Source: Lingula anatina (lineage: Eukaryota > Brachiopoda > Lingulata > Lingulida > Lingulidae). From it: DNA of 64,000 nucleotides. The stretch lies in assembly GCF_001039355.2 (NCBI RefSeq), contig NW_019775642.1:201915-265914 (forward strand), given 5' to 3'. The position numbers and the translations under genes were made by a program. This document shows positions 1 through 10,760 of the stretch, one piece after another (the first letter of the stretch is position 1; every line of letters starts with the position of its first letter). The notes beneath the pieces were generated by a model. It saw only the letters and a program-made list of their open reading frames with translations, did not search any database and was not told where the DNA came from.

Positions 1-250
1 AAAAACGGATATAACCTCGATATAGTCTAGACAATCTAAACTATAGCTCGGTTATTTTAGTCGAGGCCTTTTAAATACTGAAAGTCGAAGACAAAGTCAT
101 ACATGTAAACTATTTGGCATCAAATGAATAGTGGCCTTTTGAATGCGTATATGTGTTATAACTCGATGAATTTGAAATCTCTCACACTCCTAAAAATTAA
201 ACATTTCACGGTCAACAATTATTATTTATCCTTTTCTTACACTAAGCCAT

Positions 251-305
251 AGGAGTAATAAGTGCAGCTGTATGATATTATCATACAGTTGCACTTACTA
301 CTCCT
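251..305. repeat. Near-perfect zero-loop palindrome
   Basis: Two 27-base arms (251-277 and 279-305) are reverse complements with two mismatches and a single central base. As RNA this would fold into one long hairpin with almost no loop. No coding context surrounds it. It could be a small inverted-repeat element or a hairpin RNA source; nothing here decides between them. Confidence 0.75.
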
Positions 306-479
306 TAGATGAATTGAGTATGGTTTGAAAAAGGGAATTATTCTAAATTTAAGCCACACGTGCGTACAAAAATATTTGTAAATCTATAACTTTAAACGCA
401 GGTTGTTTATGGACTTTTGTTTACGGACTGTCCATTTCCCTCTTTATCAGAAATATCAGATACAATCAAACCTATTCCC

Positions 480-880
480 ACTTTGATCTTGTATAAAGCA
501 CCTGAATGCCCTGAAGCCAGCACGTGTGTATTCCGGAACCGCCTCGTCGTCAGAAATATCAACAACAGTAGAATGATTACTCCTGTGGACTTGTAATAAA
601 CATCCGTCAGACTTTGACCACATTCCAGAACTGCTTCGTCGTCAAAAATGTCACTAAAAAGTAGAATTTTTACTTCTGTGGACTTGTTATGGATATCCAT
701 CAGGCTTTGACTATATTCCGAAACCGCCTCATCGTCAGAAATATCACTAAAATTAAATTTAGTCGTCATTTGAATTATTTAAATATTATTTGACTATATT
801 CCGATCCGACACGTCTTCTTTATAAGAACTGTCACTGAAAAGTAGAGGTTTGCCTTGGGACCTTTGATCCGCAGCAGTCC
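480..880 (-). repeat. Degenerate tandem repeat, period about 92-93 bp, open on the minus strand
   Basis: A core reading CGTCGTCA-like recurs at about 545, 637 and 730, with a weaker copy near 810, giving spacings of 92-93 bases. On the minus strand the copies at 730 and 637 stay in one frame and encode a 31-residue repeat beginning SDISDDEAV and SDIFDDEAV. The third copy is one base short, so its similar peptide (VDISDDEAVPE) is in another frame. The minus-strand frame is open from 769 to 407. It may be a decayed repeat-encoding exon, or a tandem repeat that is open by chance; no gene model is supported. Confidence 0.5.
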
Positions 881-1254
881 TAGCTAGGTGTGACCAAGAA
901 GTTATAACTTCTTGATTGAATACTGTTCTAGCGAGTTGACCTTCCACAACAAGTGCTTAGCAAAAATTGACCAAATTGGTCAGAAATTGCGTAATAACTT
1001 GGCGGGAGATGACCAGCGCACGTGGACGAGTTTATTCAATGTAACATCTCTATCTAGAGCGTGTTAGAGGGCCACTTTATTCGGCTTTAAGGGGCGTTTT
1101 AGGATGAAATGACAGTATTTTTTTCGCTGTATGTATGTCAAATAATACAATGAACACTGTCACCTCGTGGTGTTATGGGATATATCGCTCGGGTTATAGT
1201 GTATTTTCTCACACATAATGACTTATTCCTTGGCAAGAATGTAGTAAGCATCTG

Positions 1255-1421
1255 CAGGGGCGGATTCAGAGATATTTTCTGACAGTCTTCCAAATTATCT
1301 TTGTTGATCCATTCTTCATTTTTGACCGTCTTCCGACGGAAAAATTAGACACCTTTCAATGTAAACTTGAAAATCTGACCATCTTCTGGAAGACCCAGAA
1401 GACGGCCTAAATCCGCTCCTG
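1255..1421. mobile_element. MITE, family 1 (CAGGGG ends, 5-bp target duplication)
   Basis: The 167-bp element starts CAGGGGCGGA and ends TCCGCTCCTG, an inverted terminal pair, and is flanked by the direct repeat ATCTG (1250-1254 and 1422-1426). A second copy with the same interior lies at 48601-48769 and has its own 5-bp target duplication. There is no coding capacity. Confidence 0.8.
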
Positions 1422-1593
1422 ATCTGCCTGGACTTTAGTTTCATTTTTTGCATGTATACAGCAAATACATTGGGTTTTACAAGGGTGTACACGTTTTATT
1501 TCTTAATCCATTTTATCATTAACAATCTCTAGGAAAACATCATATGCACCTAATCGTACACATCATCACTCATTAAACTTAGACTGCCTAGAC

Positions 1594-1800
1594 AGATCTA
1601 ACAGGATCAACCCATCTCCAAACAGTTTCTCGCTAAACTGCTTTAAGCTTAAGCGACCTAGATGTCTGGCATGCCTACTGAAGCTGCTAAACGATAATTA
1701 ATAACCCCCTAGCAGCTTCAGTAGGCGTGACAGACATCTAAGCCGCTTAAGTTAATTGCAATTTAGCGGGAATCCCCTTGGAGATAGATCGATCCACAGT
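1594..1800. mobile_element. Foldback MITE-like element, family 2 (copy A)
   Basis: A long imperfect palindrome centres on about 1700. The left inner arm reads CCTACTGAAGCTGCTA and the right arm is its reverse complement, extending outward through GATGTCTG and AGACATC. The right end carries a GATAGATCGATCC block also seen in the copies near 38.7, 39.2 and 52.5 kb. No ORF. The outer boundaries are approximate. Confidence 0.6.
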
Positions 1801-1853
1801 TAATACGATAGGGTTTGGGAATGGTCCCTAAAAGGCGTCACTCCAAACAGAAA

Positions 1854-3260
1854 CTATAGGCTCCAGGCGGTCTCCTCTCCCGCCGCCATCTTCATCAGGT
1901 CAAAGGTCAGTTTAGCGTACTTGTGGGCGTGGCCGTCAGCCACAACGGTTCCTGCATAGTCGAGGTTGTAGCAGAGTCGGCTATTGACCCTCCAAAGGTT
2001 GTGAAAGAATAGCCTTGAACTGTCGTGAAGTGGATTAGAGCCGACAAGCCTTATGACACGGAGATGGTCAAAGTTTTTGAGAGGATCGTACCATTTGTCA
2101 AAGTCGCCGTGATATGCAGCACCAAAGTCATATTGCCGTCCTGGAAATACTATAAATCGTTTCATTGTTTTTTCATATGAAAAAAGACGGTGCATAATTT
2201 TGCAACCCAGAAGTACTTCGCCACTGGTAAGTTTGTCGTGGATTCCATCAGTCGCTTCTTTTGCCAGTTCCCAGAAGGTTCCATAGGTGGCAGCAGCAGG
2301 TGCCTTCAACTTGACGTCAGTTAGACTAATGCAGTAACCGAAAGAAGGCCGGAGATCTGGTGGCATAAATCGACGCATATCGATCGGATATGTCATCACC
2401 ATTTTAATGGGGCGTGACTTGCTTTCTTTCTTTACAAGATTTGCCAAGGCTATGGCGCCACTAGCTAAAAGTGCACCAGTTACGGACACTCCGCGCACCT
2501 TGCACTTTGCCATTAAACGTTCCGTGTCAACTGTGGAGTGTTTTAAAGCCACTGTCTTTGTACAGCCATCCTTCATGGCGTATTGTGGACGAAATCGCTT
2601 TACGTACTGACTTCTATTTGGAAAAACGAATCGGCCAAAAGTCTTGGTCAGCTTTACATAACCCCCCAAACGAAATGCCGTATTCCTTGGCAGAAGCAAG
2701 TGAAAATACGGCTGAATTGATACAACATCATCACCATCGACTCTCTGTGGTCTTGCATTCAGTATATGCAGTATTCTTTCTGTTAGGAAAAATGCTGAAA
2801 ATCCATCTGCTATCGCGTGGTGGACCCCAAAGACAAGTGCAGTTGTAAACGCATGCATATCACAAACGATCCGATCTTGTGGCAGGCGCATTACGTGTAC
2901 TTTCTAAAGGGGCCCGTTCTCAGTGTCAAACCGCCAGCGTAATGTGTTTTCGTGGACTTCTTGCCACTCATCAGACGACAGGGTATTAGTGATTTCCCAT
3001 TCGACGCGAGGATTGTCCATGCACTGAAAGTATCTTCGTCCTTCTCGGCATGCAATTTTTAGACGCAAGTGTGGTATACTTTTCTGAAGTTCGATAAAAG
3101 TTCTTTCCCAAACGTCATTTGTCAAGTATGTTGTAGAGGTTATCCAAGGGGTGAGAGTGGCTGTGTTTTTGTAAGACTCGTGCAGCTCAGCAAGCACGTT
3201 TTCGAACGCTCCCAGTGGGCGGATAATCTTAAGGCAGGAGGAGAACGTTTTTGTCGCCAT
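1854..3260 (-). pseudogene. Condensation/acyltransferase-like gene with one in-frame stop (paralogue 0)
   Basis: This is a fourth, inverted and diverged member of the acyltransferase family at 7-16 kb. Reading from the ATG at 3260-3258, 118 codons align with the paralogues up to ENGPL, then comes TAG (2906-2904) where the other copies have the Trp of PLWRVKIL. The same frame continues with no indel for another 349 codons to the stop at 1854. The HHxxxDG motif is intact (HHAIADG, about residues 147-153), as is the end (CYNLDYAG, then LMKMAAGEE). The single TGG-to-TAG change is the only disabling lesion I can see, so this is a very young pseudogene, a segregating null allele or a base error. 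A pyrimidine-rich ATAG acceptor lies just upstream of the ATG, as in the paralogues. The + strand ORFs inside it are shadows. Confidence 0.75.
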
Positions 3261-3874
3261 TTCCTCTATAAAACCACTGGAATGAGAACTGATGCATGTA
3301 TGTTTCTTGCCATAAAAAGGGACACCTGTCTTTGCATATTACATGTGCACGCACAGTGAAACACGTTTAGGCGGATTTTGATACCGGTATGTTCTTTAAT
3401 CTTACACAGCGATAAACTAGGATGTGCGTCTTTGTTTTTTTTTTTCTTTTTTCGACGTGTGACCCATTTTCCTTAAATCACTGGTATTGATGAGGCTTTT
3501 ATCATCTGTAAACCTGCGAAATAAAGTCAGTTTACTGACAATACAATAGGGCAGTCTGAGTGTGCTTAAACATTTTGAACTGTAAAACTCGCCATATGTG
3601 ACATTGTTTGCCCGCAATGGAAAGAGCAGCACACCGATTTTACATGTCACCTGAAAATATACGTTTTAACTAATCCCTTGCGTTTGGGCATGCGTTATGT
3701 CTACTTAAAAGTAGACATCACGTGCAATTGCAAAGGAAGAAGGTTAAAATATTCAAGAAGATGTATTATAATTTTGATACTCCTGAGACAGAGAGGAGAG
3801 CAGAAAGACGTCGCCCAAATTTGATAATTACCCCCCTATGCGACTTATAAAATCTGTACTGAGTGCCAGGGTCA

Positions 3875-4011
3875 CGTAACTCGAAAGCATCGCGCATTGC
3901 GAATAGCGATATTACATAGAGGCTACAGTGTATTATTTGGGGCGAATATGGGCGAGGTATGGGATCGAGACGCTTGCGCGAGGTCGCAATGCGCGATGCT
4001 TTCGAGTTACG
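3875..4011. repeat. Foldback element with perfect 28-bp arms
   Basis: Bases 3875-3902 and 3984-4011 are exact reverse complements (arm starts CGTAACTCGAAAGC), separated by 81 bases. The pairing continues imperfectly outward through CAGGG/CCCTG. No ORF. It is probably a MITE, as perfect arms imply recent arrival or gene conversion. Confidence 0.75.
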
Positions 4012-5335
4012 GGCCCTGATATCTTTAGGCACGTGGAGCTTCTAGGTACTAAGTACCAGCCACCTCTGTGTTGACAGAACCAGTCGCCTGCATAACGTGT
4101 TTCAACTATGATTTCTGATTTTTGATATGCTCAACAAGCTGCCTTCTCGGGAATTCAGCATCCTTGTATTAGTTACATCATAGACGTATTAAAAGGCACT
4201 GTTACACTTAGCGTATATATGTAGCACAAACGTATGAGATGAAGTGCCCAAATGCAAGGGATTCGTTAGATTTACGTTGTATACAAGTCTCGAGTACAAA
4301 CGTTGGTGTACGTTTGCATACGCGGACAAAAACATGTCTGTACGCTGCTTTTACCTTCTTTCTTATATGCTGTAAACAGGGTGAATTTATACACTCAAAG
4401 TTGTGCGTATAATCAGTCTCCCATATGTAGTCTACCCATATGTAAGGCCTACCTTTTTGCGCCAGGTGTGACAGAGCTATATTGCATTACGCAACATTCT
4501 ATATATGATATTCACAGCATATAACACGTATTGAACTATTATATAGGGGTGTGACCTAGAAAAATATGCTTTAAATGGCTTTTAAAGGTTTTTGTTCCAA
4601 GACAAGTCATTACGATTGATGTGTGCTGCCATCTATATGTATTATATATGTAACTTTTTAACAGTAATTTTACAGTGTACTCGTAAAGGTACTTGCATGT
4701 ATATTCTGCAATCCTGCGTGTCCAATTATCTGAATTTAAACAGTTTATTTTTGTTATTTACTTTCTCTACACAACCATGCATATGCATGTATTGGAACAT
4801 GTACGTGAAAAAATTAGCTAAATATATTCTGCTGCACAAACCACGCAGAAACACTTTGTTTACGTTTCCTCTCCCCACTTGAAATGTGATGCCTATACCC
4901 ACCGACCAAAAACTGTAAGTGGTTTACATACGTCGGCATGTCGATAGATGCATATGACAAAATAGGTACTAATGTAAATAAACAAGAATGAAAGCGATAC
5001 ATTTCAGTGGCAAGTTTCATTTCACAACATACATTTATGTATAAAAAATGAACCTAGAAATAATCATAATGGGATGATAAAAAAACAGGGTGGTATGAGA
5101 ATGATTTTAGTAATCACGCTCGTCGAATCTGCAATCGTGCAAATTATCGGTTCTATACTGAAACCGATGGCCGTCAAAATGATTCCTTATAATTCATCAT
5201 ATCTCTTAAATTTGTGTTTTGAACTGATCATTATTATTTTTGGTTCTCTTTGGAAATATTTTGAACAAGGATTCAGTTTTAAGACTAACAAGATCGAGTT
5301 ATAACCGTATGTTGTTTGAAATCTGCAAAACTTTA
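4012..5335. other. Non-coding AT-rich spacer
   Basis: I see only short ORFs with no recognisable product and no RNA gene here. It separates the inverted paralogue from the triplicated block. Confidence 0.5.
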
Positions 5336-6295
5336 TACCCTTAGCCAAAGCTCGCCTAGAGTTGTATAAAATAGAATATACAGTAGATGGCAGCACATCA
5401 TTTATCAATATTATTAGAAACTTCCCGCGGCACAAGCGCTGCTCTTATGCAAACCTCTTTTCTTCTAGGTCAAAGTGCAAATATAGATCACCGTCGACTC
5501 ACTGTACAGTGAATAACCCCACACGTTGACAAAAGCCGCGTCAACAAATCACCAATATATGTAAGCCGGGCTTACACGTTGCTAATAAACATTACACAAT
5601 ACAGCCTTCCCATGTACTGTATCAGGTAGGTCTTCGACCATTACGGATTCAAAGGGTACGTTTTATACACCTTCCCTGTACATTTTCCTCTACGCTTTAA
5701 GGCATTTTAATGGCTGCTATTCAGTGACAGAGCAGGTGTACTGATTAAGAGGCATGACGAACCAGTTATGTTGTATCGGTAAACCGTCGATGACGAGGGT
5801 CTTGCCTGTATGTTCAGTGACGCGCCCTGTGCTTTATCTTTCAGTACAATTGGTCTTTACCAGCCATGCTTGGACAGATCCTGCGCTTCAGAGGACAGGA
5901 GTGAGAGTTGTCAAAAACCCCTCCACATCTGTAGCCTAGGTACTTGTTTTAAGTGCGAATCGATATTTTATTGTTGTCTAACTAGTAAATGTACGTGATA
6001 CAGGAAGGCAATTTATGCCCGGTTTAAACAGGGCTGCGACCCATTCACGGCCAAGGCAATGACGAGAACTAGTAACTCTCAGAGGTTCATGTACATGTAT
6101 CTGTCGATCTCTGTTTTCTTCAGCTTTCACATTATTTCCTAAACCAGCAATTACATCCAAATAAATTCTGATAATACCGGGCTTGTGATAGCTTGGAGAA
6201 CGAGTTTTTTATCCTCTGGATATCATGATATTGAACTAGTGTTGAAAGGGGTATTTTTGCTTGTTTGTTAATAGTAGTAATAGTGTATTATTATC

Positions 6296-6733
6296 GATTC
6301 TAGGACAATTCCCCCCCCCGGACAATTCCCCCCCCCGGACTATTCTCCCCGGACAATTCCCCCCCGGACAATTCCCCCCCCAGGACAATTTCCCCCCGGA
6401 CGATTCCCCCCCNCCCCACCTCTCCCTAGAGATGCACCTTGATTCAAGACTTACTGAATCAAGGGGGGGGGGGGGAGAAATAAAGCAATTAAAAGTAACA
6501 GTAAATTCATCAAAGGGCTACCTGGATGAGTGAGATCATCTGTTTACCCCTCCTTTACCTGGAGATACATATTTAATAAAATGTTCTGTACTTCTATCTC
6601 GAAAATTTCATGTACTTGAACTCCAAGAAAATAAATTGTTTAATAGAATTAATATTATCTATCCTTGATTTGCATCATCACACTAAGAAATATTCAAAAA
6701 TGGATGAAAAGAACTTTGAACTTTGTATTCTTT

Positions 6734-6796
<63 letters not shown>

Positions 6797-6865
6797 TTCG
6801 GGGGGAATCGTCCGGGGGGGAATAGTCCGGGGGGGAATTGTCCGAGGGGGAATTGTCCTGATACC
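6296..6865. mobile_element. Foldback DNA element with tandem-repeat terminal arms and 9-bp target duplication
   Basis: The left arm (about 6296-6412) is a run of GGACAATTCCCCCC-type subrepeats. The right arm (about 6797-6865) carries the same subrepeat inverted (GGGGGAATTGTCC). The outer ends pair as GATTCTAGGACAATT and the reverse complement of the right end. The element is bounded by the direct repeat ATTATTATC (6287-6295 and 6866-6874). Inside are a (TA)n microsatellite (about 6738-6795) and an N at 6413 in the C-rich run. The 9-bp duplication is typical of Mutator-like elements. It encodes no protein; the ORFs through the TA run are artefacts. Confidence 0.7.
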
Positions 6866-6994
6866 ATTATTATCCTATTGCATTTTTATGTTTCTTCACA
6901 TTTTCCTTTGTTTATATGGGTTTCCGTTATAAACTTAGACGTCTCTCAGTTTGAATCGAAGAATTGCATTTAACTGCTTAGTTAAAATTTCAAG

Positions 6995-7014
6995 ATATTC
7001 TTTTCTTGTTTCAG
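6995..7014 (+). promoter_or_regulatory. Conserved 3' splice site before acyltransferase copy 1
   Basis: A pyrimidine-rich tract ends TTTCAG at 7014 and is followed by TTAACGTGATTC, 27 bases before the ATG. The same TTTCAG/TTAACGTGA arrangement precedes copies 2 and 3, implying a 5' UTR intron with the whole CDS in the last exon. The upstream exon was not located. Confidence 0.65.
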
Positions 7015-7041
7015 TTAACGTGATTCAAATGGAAAGTGACA

Positions 7042-8478
7042 ATGTCCGCAAAAAGATGCCATTCACCTTCTACCACGAGGACCCTTCGCTCTCTTGGACA
7101 CTACGAGAACTTGCTAGCCGCAATGCATGAGTGCAAGAACACAACGGTTGCCTTCACCTCGTGGATTAACTCAAAACTCTTCCTCTCTGACGATGTTTGG
7201 AAAACCTCCCTTCAGCTGCTCCAGAAAAACATCCCGCATCTTCGTCTTAACATAGAATGGCAAGACGGCAAAAGGTACTTCAAGTATATGGACGACCCCT
7301 ATGTGGATATGGAGATCGTGGATGTGACGTCAGACGACGACTGGAAGATGGTGCACGAGGATATGATGCGCGTGCAATTTCTGAAAGAAAATGCCCCTCT
7401 TTGGAGGGTAAAAATTTTGCGCATGCTCAGACCAAGTGACATCTCCCACAACTCGGACTATAGATCATATGCACTTAATGGGTATCCATCATTTGTAGTG
7501 TTTGGCATTCATCACGTTATTTTGGATGGAACATCTTATATATTGATGTTAAAGAAGCTACTTCAATACCTCAACGCAGTTTCAAAAGACGACCCCATTG
7601 AGAAGGACGAAGTCGTCACATTCCATCGAAACATGGAGGCACTCTTGCCCCAAGACCAGATGGTATTCAAGTGGACAGACTATTATAAAGTGTTAAAAGA
7701 AAGAATACACAGTTTGTTTCCGTACCACAGTCCGTGCATGAAGCGTTTTCCACCACCACCAAATTCAGGCGAGGAATATACAAAGACAGTAGCTTTGGAA
7801 TTCACAATTTCAGAGACGGAAAGACTCATAGCAAAGTGCAAAGAACACCAGACAACTGTCCATGGTGCCTTGGTGGCTGCTGCGTCGATTGCCCTTGTTA
7901 ATGCCATTAATGCAGGAGCTACGCCACGACCAGCAGACGTCCCTACCTCCCACGCTGTTAATATGCGACGTTTCATGCCACCCGAGTTTCAAAATGCGTT
8001 CGGGCTTTTCTTTGGCTTGACGAACATAACAGTGAGTGTTCCTGCTGTTGCCACTTATCAATCGTTTTGGGAACTAGCCAAAAGCTCAAAACATGCACTT
8101 CACGCAAATTTAAACAACGGAAATGTGATACAGGGTTGTAAAATCCGCGGCCATCTTTTACCAGACGATAACAGTGTAAAAGGATTGCTAGCATCTGATC
8201 AGTGCAAATATGATATGGGTACATCAAACATAGGAGACTGTGACAAGCATTGTCCTCCTGGAGAAGCAGACGATAATGTTCACGCCACGAGAATCGTCAC
8301 TTCCGCCGCAATGCAGAATTTGTCAAAATTGTTTTATCATTACTTGCACAAATTTCGAGGTCGCTTCTGTTACAATCTTGACTATGGGACCAACTGGGTT
8401 TGCGAAGTGAACGCCATTAAGCAAGCTGAAATGACAGTGGAGCTGATGAAAATGGCTGCAGGGGAGGAGAAATATTAG
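7042..8478 (+). CDS. Condensation-domain/acyltransferase-like protein, copy 1
   Basis: The single-exon product has 478 aa. The start is the ATG at 7042 (MSAKRCHSPST), which aligns with copy 3; the frame is open a little further upstream but has no earlier ATG. HHVILDG at about residues 157-163 is the HHxxxDG general-base motif of the CoA-dependent acyltransferase superfamily (NRPS condensation domains, PapA-like and wax-ester/alcohol acyltransferases). NMRRFMPP (about 307-314), TSNIG (about 394-398) and FCYNLDYG (about 442-449) sit where this fold has its conserved second-half motifs. No signal peptide or membrane segment is evident, so it is probably cytosolic; donor and acceptor substrates are unknown. 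An out-of-frame ATG at 7029 opens an overlapping 33-codon uORF. The stop is TAG where copies 2 and 3 have the Trp of EEKYWK, so this copy is two residues shorter at its C-terminus. An AATAAA follows at 8491. Confidence 0.85.
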   Translation: MSAKRCHSPSTTRTLRSLGHYENLLAAMHECKNTTVAFTSWINSKLFLSDDVWKTSLQLLQKNIPHLRLNIEWQDGKRYFKYMDDPYVDMEIVDVTSDDDWKMVHEDMMRVQFLKENAPLWRVKILRMLRPSDISHNSDYRSYALNGYPSFVVFGIHHVILDGTSYILMLKKLLQYLNAVSKDDPIEKDEVVTFHRNMEALLPQDQMVFKWTDYYKVLKERIHSLFPYHSPCMKRFPPPPNSGEEYTKTVALEFTISETERLIAKCKEHQTTVHGALVAAASIALVNAINAGATPRPADVPTSHAVNMRRFMPPEFQNAFGLFFGLTNITVSVPAVATYQSFWELAKSSKHALHANLNNGNVIQGCKIRGHLLPDDNSVKGLLASDQCKYDMGTSNIGDCDKHCPPGEADDNVHATRIVTSAAMQNLSKLFYHYLHKFRGRFCYNLDYGTNWVCEVNAIKQAEMTVELMKMAAGEEKY

Positions 8479-9228
8479 AAATAATTAAGAAATAAACTTG
8501 CGAAGTATTTGTTTTGTGCAGTAGGTCATTTAAGTTACAGAGGGTTTTAAAGATTGATATAGTAGAGAAAAGGAGACTGAGGAAAAAGAGAAAAAATAAT
8601 GGCTCAAAATGGACTGAAACATTTTATGAGAGCCCATCAACATTAAAAAGAAAAAATAATAATAGCTTTGAGACTAGATTGTGTAATTTTTGCACTTGTA
8701 CATAGCTATGTACAAATGTATTGGTACATAAATTAAACTGAATATATTGAAACGCACGCCCACTTCGCGATGTTGTTCGGGATCGGAGCGGATGTTGCGA
8801 TCCTGTGGGAAAACATATCTCAAGCTAATGTCAAGTGTCTGGATTTCTGTTCAATATTAATTAAAATCAAAAAATAAAAATTAAATATAGTAAATAATGT
8901 TACCATGCGTTAAAGTTATAATGCAAGCAATTTATAAATACTGATCATGCTCGAGTCTCTGATTTCGGTATCTCTTTCAAAGTTCTGGTGTTTCAGTCTT
9001 CTGATCACAATGTTCTGTGATGTTCTTCTGAGATCTTTCGCTGGGTTGGTTCGTCAAAGTTCAGGTAGCGTTTCGCCGAGCTTTTGTTGGTGTGAATGTA
9101 ATTTCTCCTTAACATTTCCAAACTTCACATTTACAAAGCTTTTTTCTATTTTTTTTCCAGAAGAATGTATTTTCTAGTAAAGAAATAGTGATTTATTCAA
9201 GCGGTCCTAAGGAGTGAACGCGTCTCCG
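8479..9228. other. Spacer after copy 1
   Basis: It holds the probable 3' UTR and downstream flank shared with the other units, including a sequence close to TGGTACATAAATTAAACTG near 8720 that recurs after copies 2 and 3. No further gene is seen. Confidence 0.5.
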
Positions 9229-10371
9229 TACCCTTAGCCAAAACTCGCCTAGCGTTGTATAATATAGAATATAGATGGCAGCACATATCACAAATCAAAA
9301 CTATTAGAGACTTGTCTTGACACAAGAGCTGCTCTTAATTAAATCTTTTTTTCTAGGTCACAGTGCAAATATGTATCACCGTCGGTTCACTGTACTGTGA
9401 ATAGTACTTTGAATAGCAACACACGTTGGACAAATGCTGCGTTAATGGACTTCAATATAGGCCTATGCCGTGCATAATATGCTGATAATACACAGTACAT
9501 GTCTCAGGTAGGTGTTTGACCATTACGGGTTCAAAAGGTACATGTACATCTATTCCATAGTGCACCTTCCCTGTACATTTCTTCTACTGTTGTAGACATT
9601 TTAATGGCTGCTATTCATTGTCAAAGCAGGACTACCGATTTAGAGGCATGATAAACCAGTTACATTGAAATCGGTCGACGACAAGGGTCTTGACAGTATG
9701 TCCACGTGACGCGTCCTGTGATATATAAGTACCGGTATTAGTGGCCTTTAATAACCTTGCTAAGACAGATCGAGCGTTTACGAAGAGAGGGTTGAGGGAA
9801 GTTGTCAAACACTACTCCGCATCTGTTGCCTACTTGTAGCCTAGAGCAAACTGATCCTGTATTGTTGTACATAATGTACTAGTATATGTACTTGAGACTG
9901 GAAGGCAATCAACGTCCTGTTTCAACAGGGCTGCGACCCATTCACGACCACGGCAATCACGAATACAACTAAGTGTCAGAGGTATGTGTCGTTCTCTGCT
10001 GTCGTCATTTTTCTCGCTTTTTATCAGAACCAGGTTTGTGATAGATTGCAGAACGAGTTTTTTCATACTTTGGATATCACGATATTGAAGTAGTGTTGAG
10101 TTTTTTTCGTTGTTAATAGTAAGCTTTGTTGAAAGGACCTAAAGTAATCAATAATGACGTCTTCGCTATTGCCTTTGCAGTTGCTATTTTTTTAATATTC
10201 TTTACTTGAAGCCGGCTTTATAGTCTGATTTATTGCACGGCATTTCCAATATATCAACATTTACACGATTGACGTCTGCTTTATAACTCAATTCACATTG
10301 CTGGTCTTAAGTGATAAGACATGAGCGTGTATACACATTTAACTGGTTGTTTGTGACCTGTGAGATTAAAC

Positions 10372-10378
<7 letters not shown>

Positions 10379-10424
<46 letters not shown>
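10379..10424 (+). repeat. (CT)n microsatellite
   Basis: About 23 uninterrupted CT dinucleotides, followed by a GT-rich stretch. Confidence 0.95.
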
Positions 10425-10428
<4 letters not shown>

Positions 10429-10711
10429 GTGTGTGCGTATGTGTGTGCAAGTGCCCTGTCGTGTCATGGATATAAATAAAACGAACGTTTAACCTTTTGC
10501 AAGCCAAACACGAATCTCCCTTGAAACTTGAACATTGTGCAGTTTTAGTCATTTCCATATTGGAGAAGATGACTAATGATTGGTGCACAATTGTATTAAC
10601 TGTGTATTCTATTATTGTCCAACACGTTTTCCCCTTGTTCATTTCGGTTTTCCGTTAAAAACTGAGTATGAGTAAAAAAACTACACTGAACCGCTTAGTT
10701 TAAAATTTTAG

Positions 10712-10732
10712 GATTTTTTTTAAATATTTCAG
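10712..10732 (+). promoter_or_regulatory. Conserved 3' splice site before acyltransferase copy 2
   Basis: A T-rich tract ends ATTTCAG at 10732, followed by TTAACGTGACTC and the ATG 28 bases on; the same layout occurs before copies 1 and 3. Confidence 0.65.
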
Positions 10733-10760
10733 TTAACGTGACTCGAAAGGAGAGGTTACA

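Larger units (their letters stand above)
5336..9080 (+). repeat. Tandem duplication unit 1 (upstream flank, acyltransferase gene, downstream flank)
   Basis: From TACCCTTAGCCAAAG near 5336 to TTCAGGTAGCGTTTCGCCG near 9080, this block is matched by units 2 and 3. Shared landmarks are AGATGGCAGCACAT (about 5385), the block containing CAGGGCTGCGACCCATTCACG (about 6030), the coding exon, and the downstream AT-rich tail. Unit 1 alone carries the 570-bp foldback insertion at 6296-6865. Boundaries are approximate. Confidence 0.75.

Noticed and set aside
6610-6973. Three overlapping ORFs through a (TA)n run
   Set aside because: They are Ile/Tyr repeats produced by the microsatellite and the foldback arms; no codon signal.
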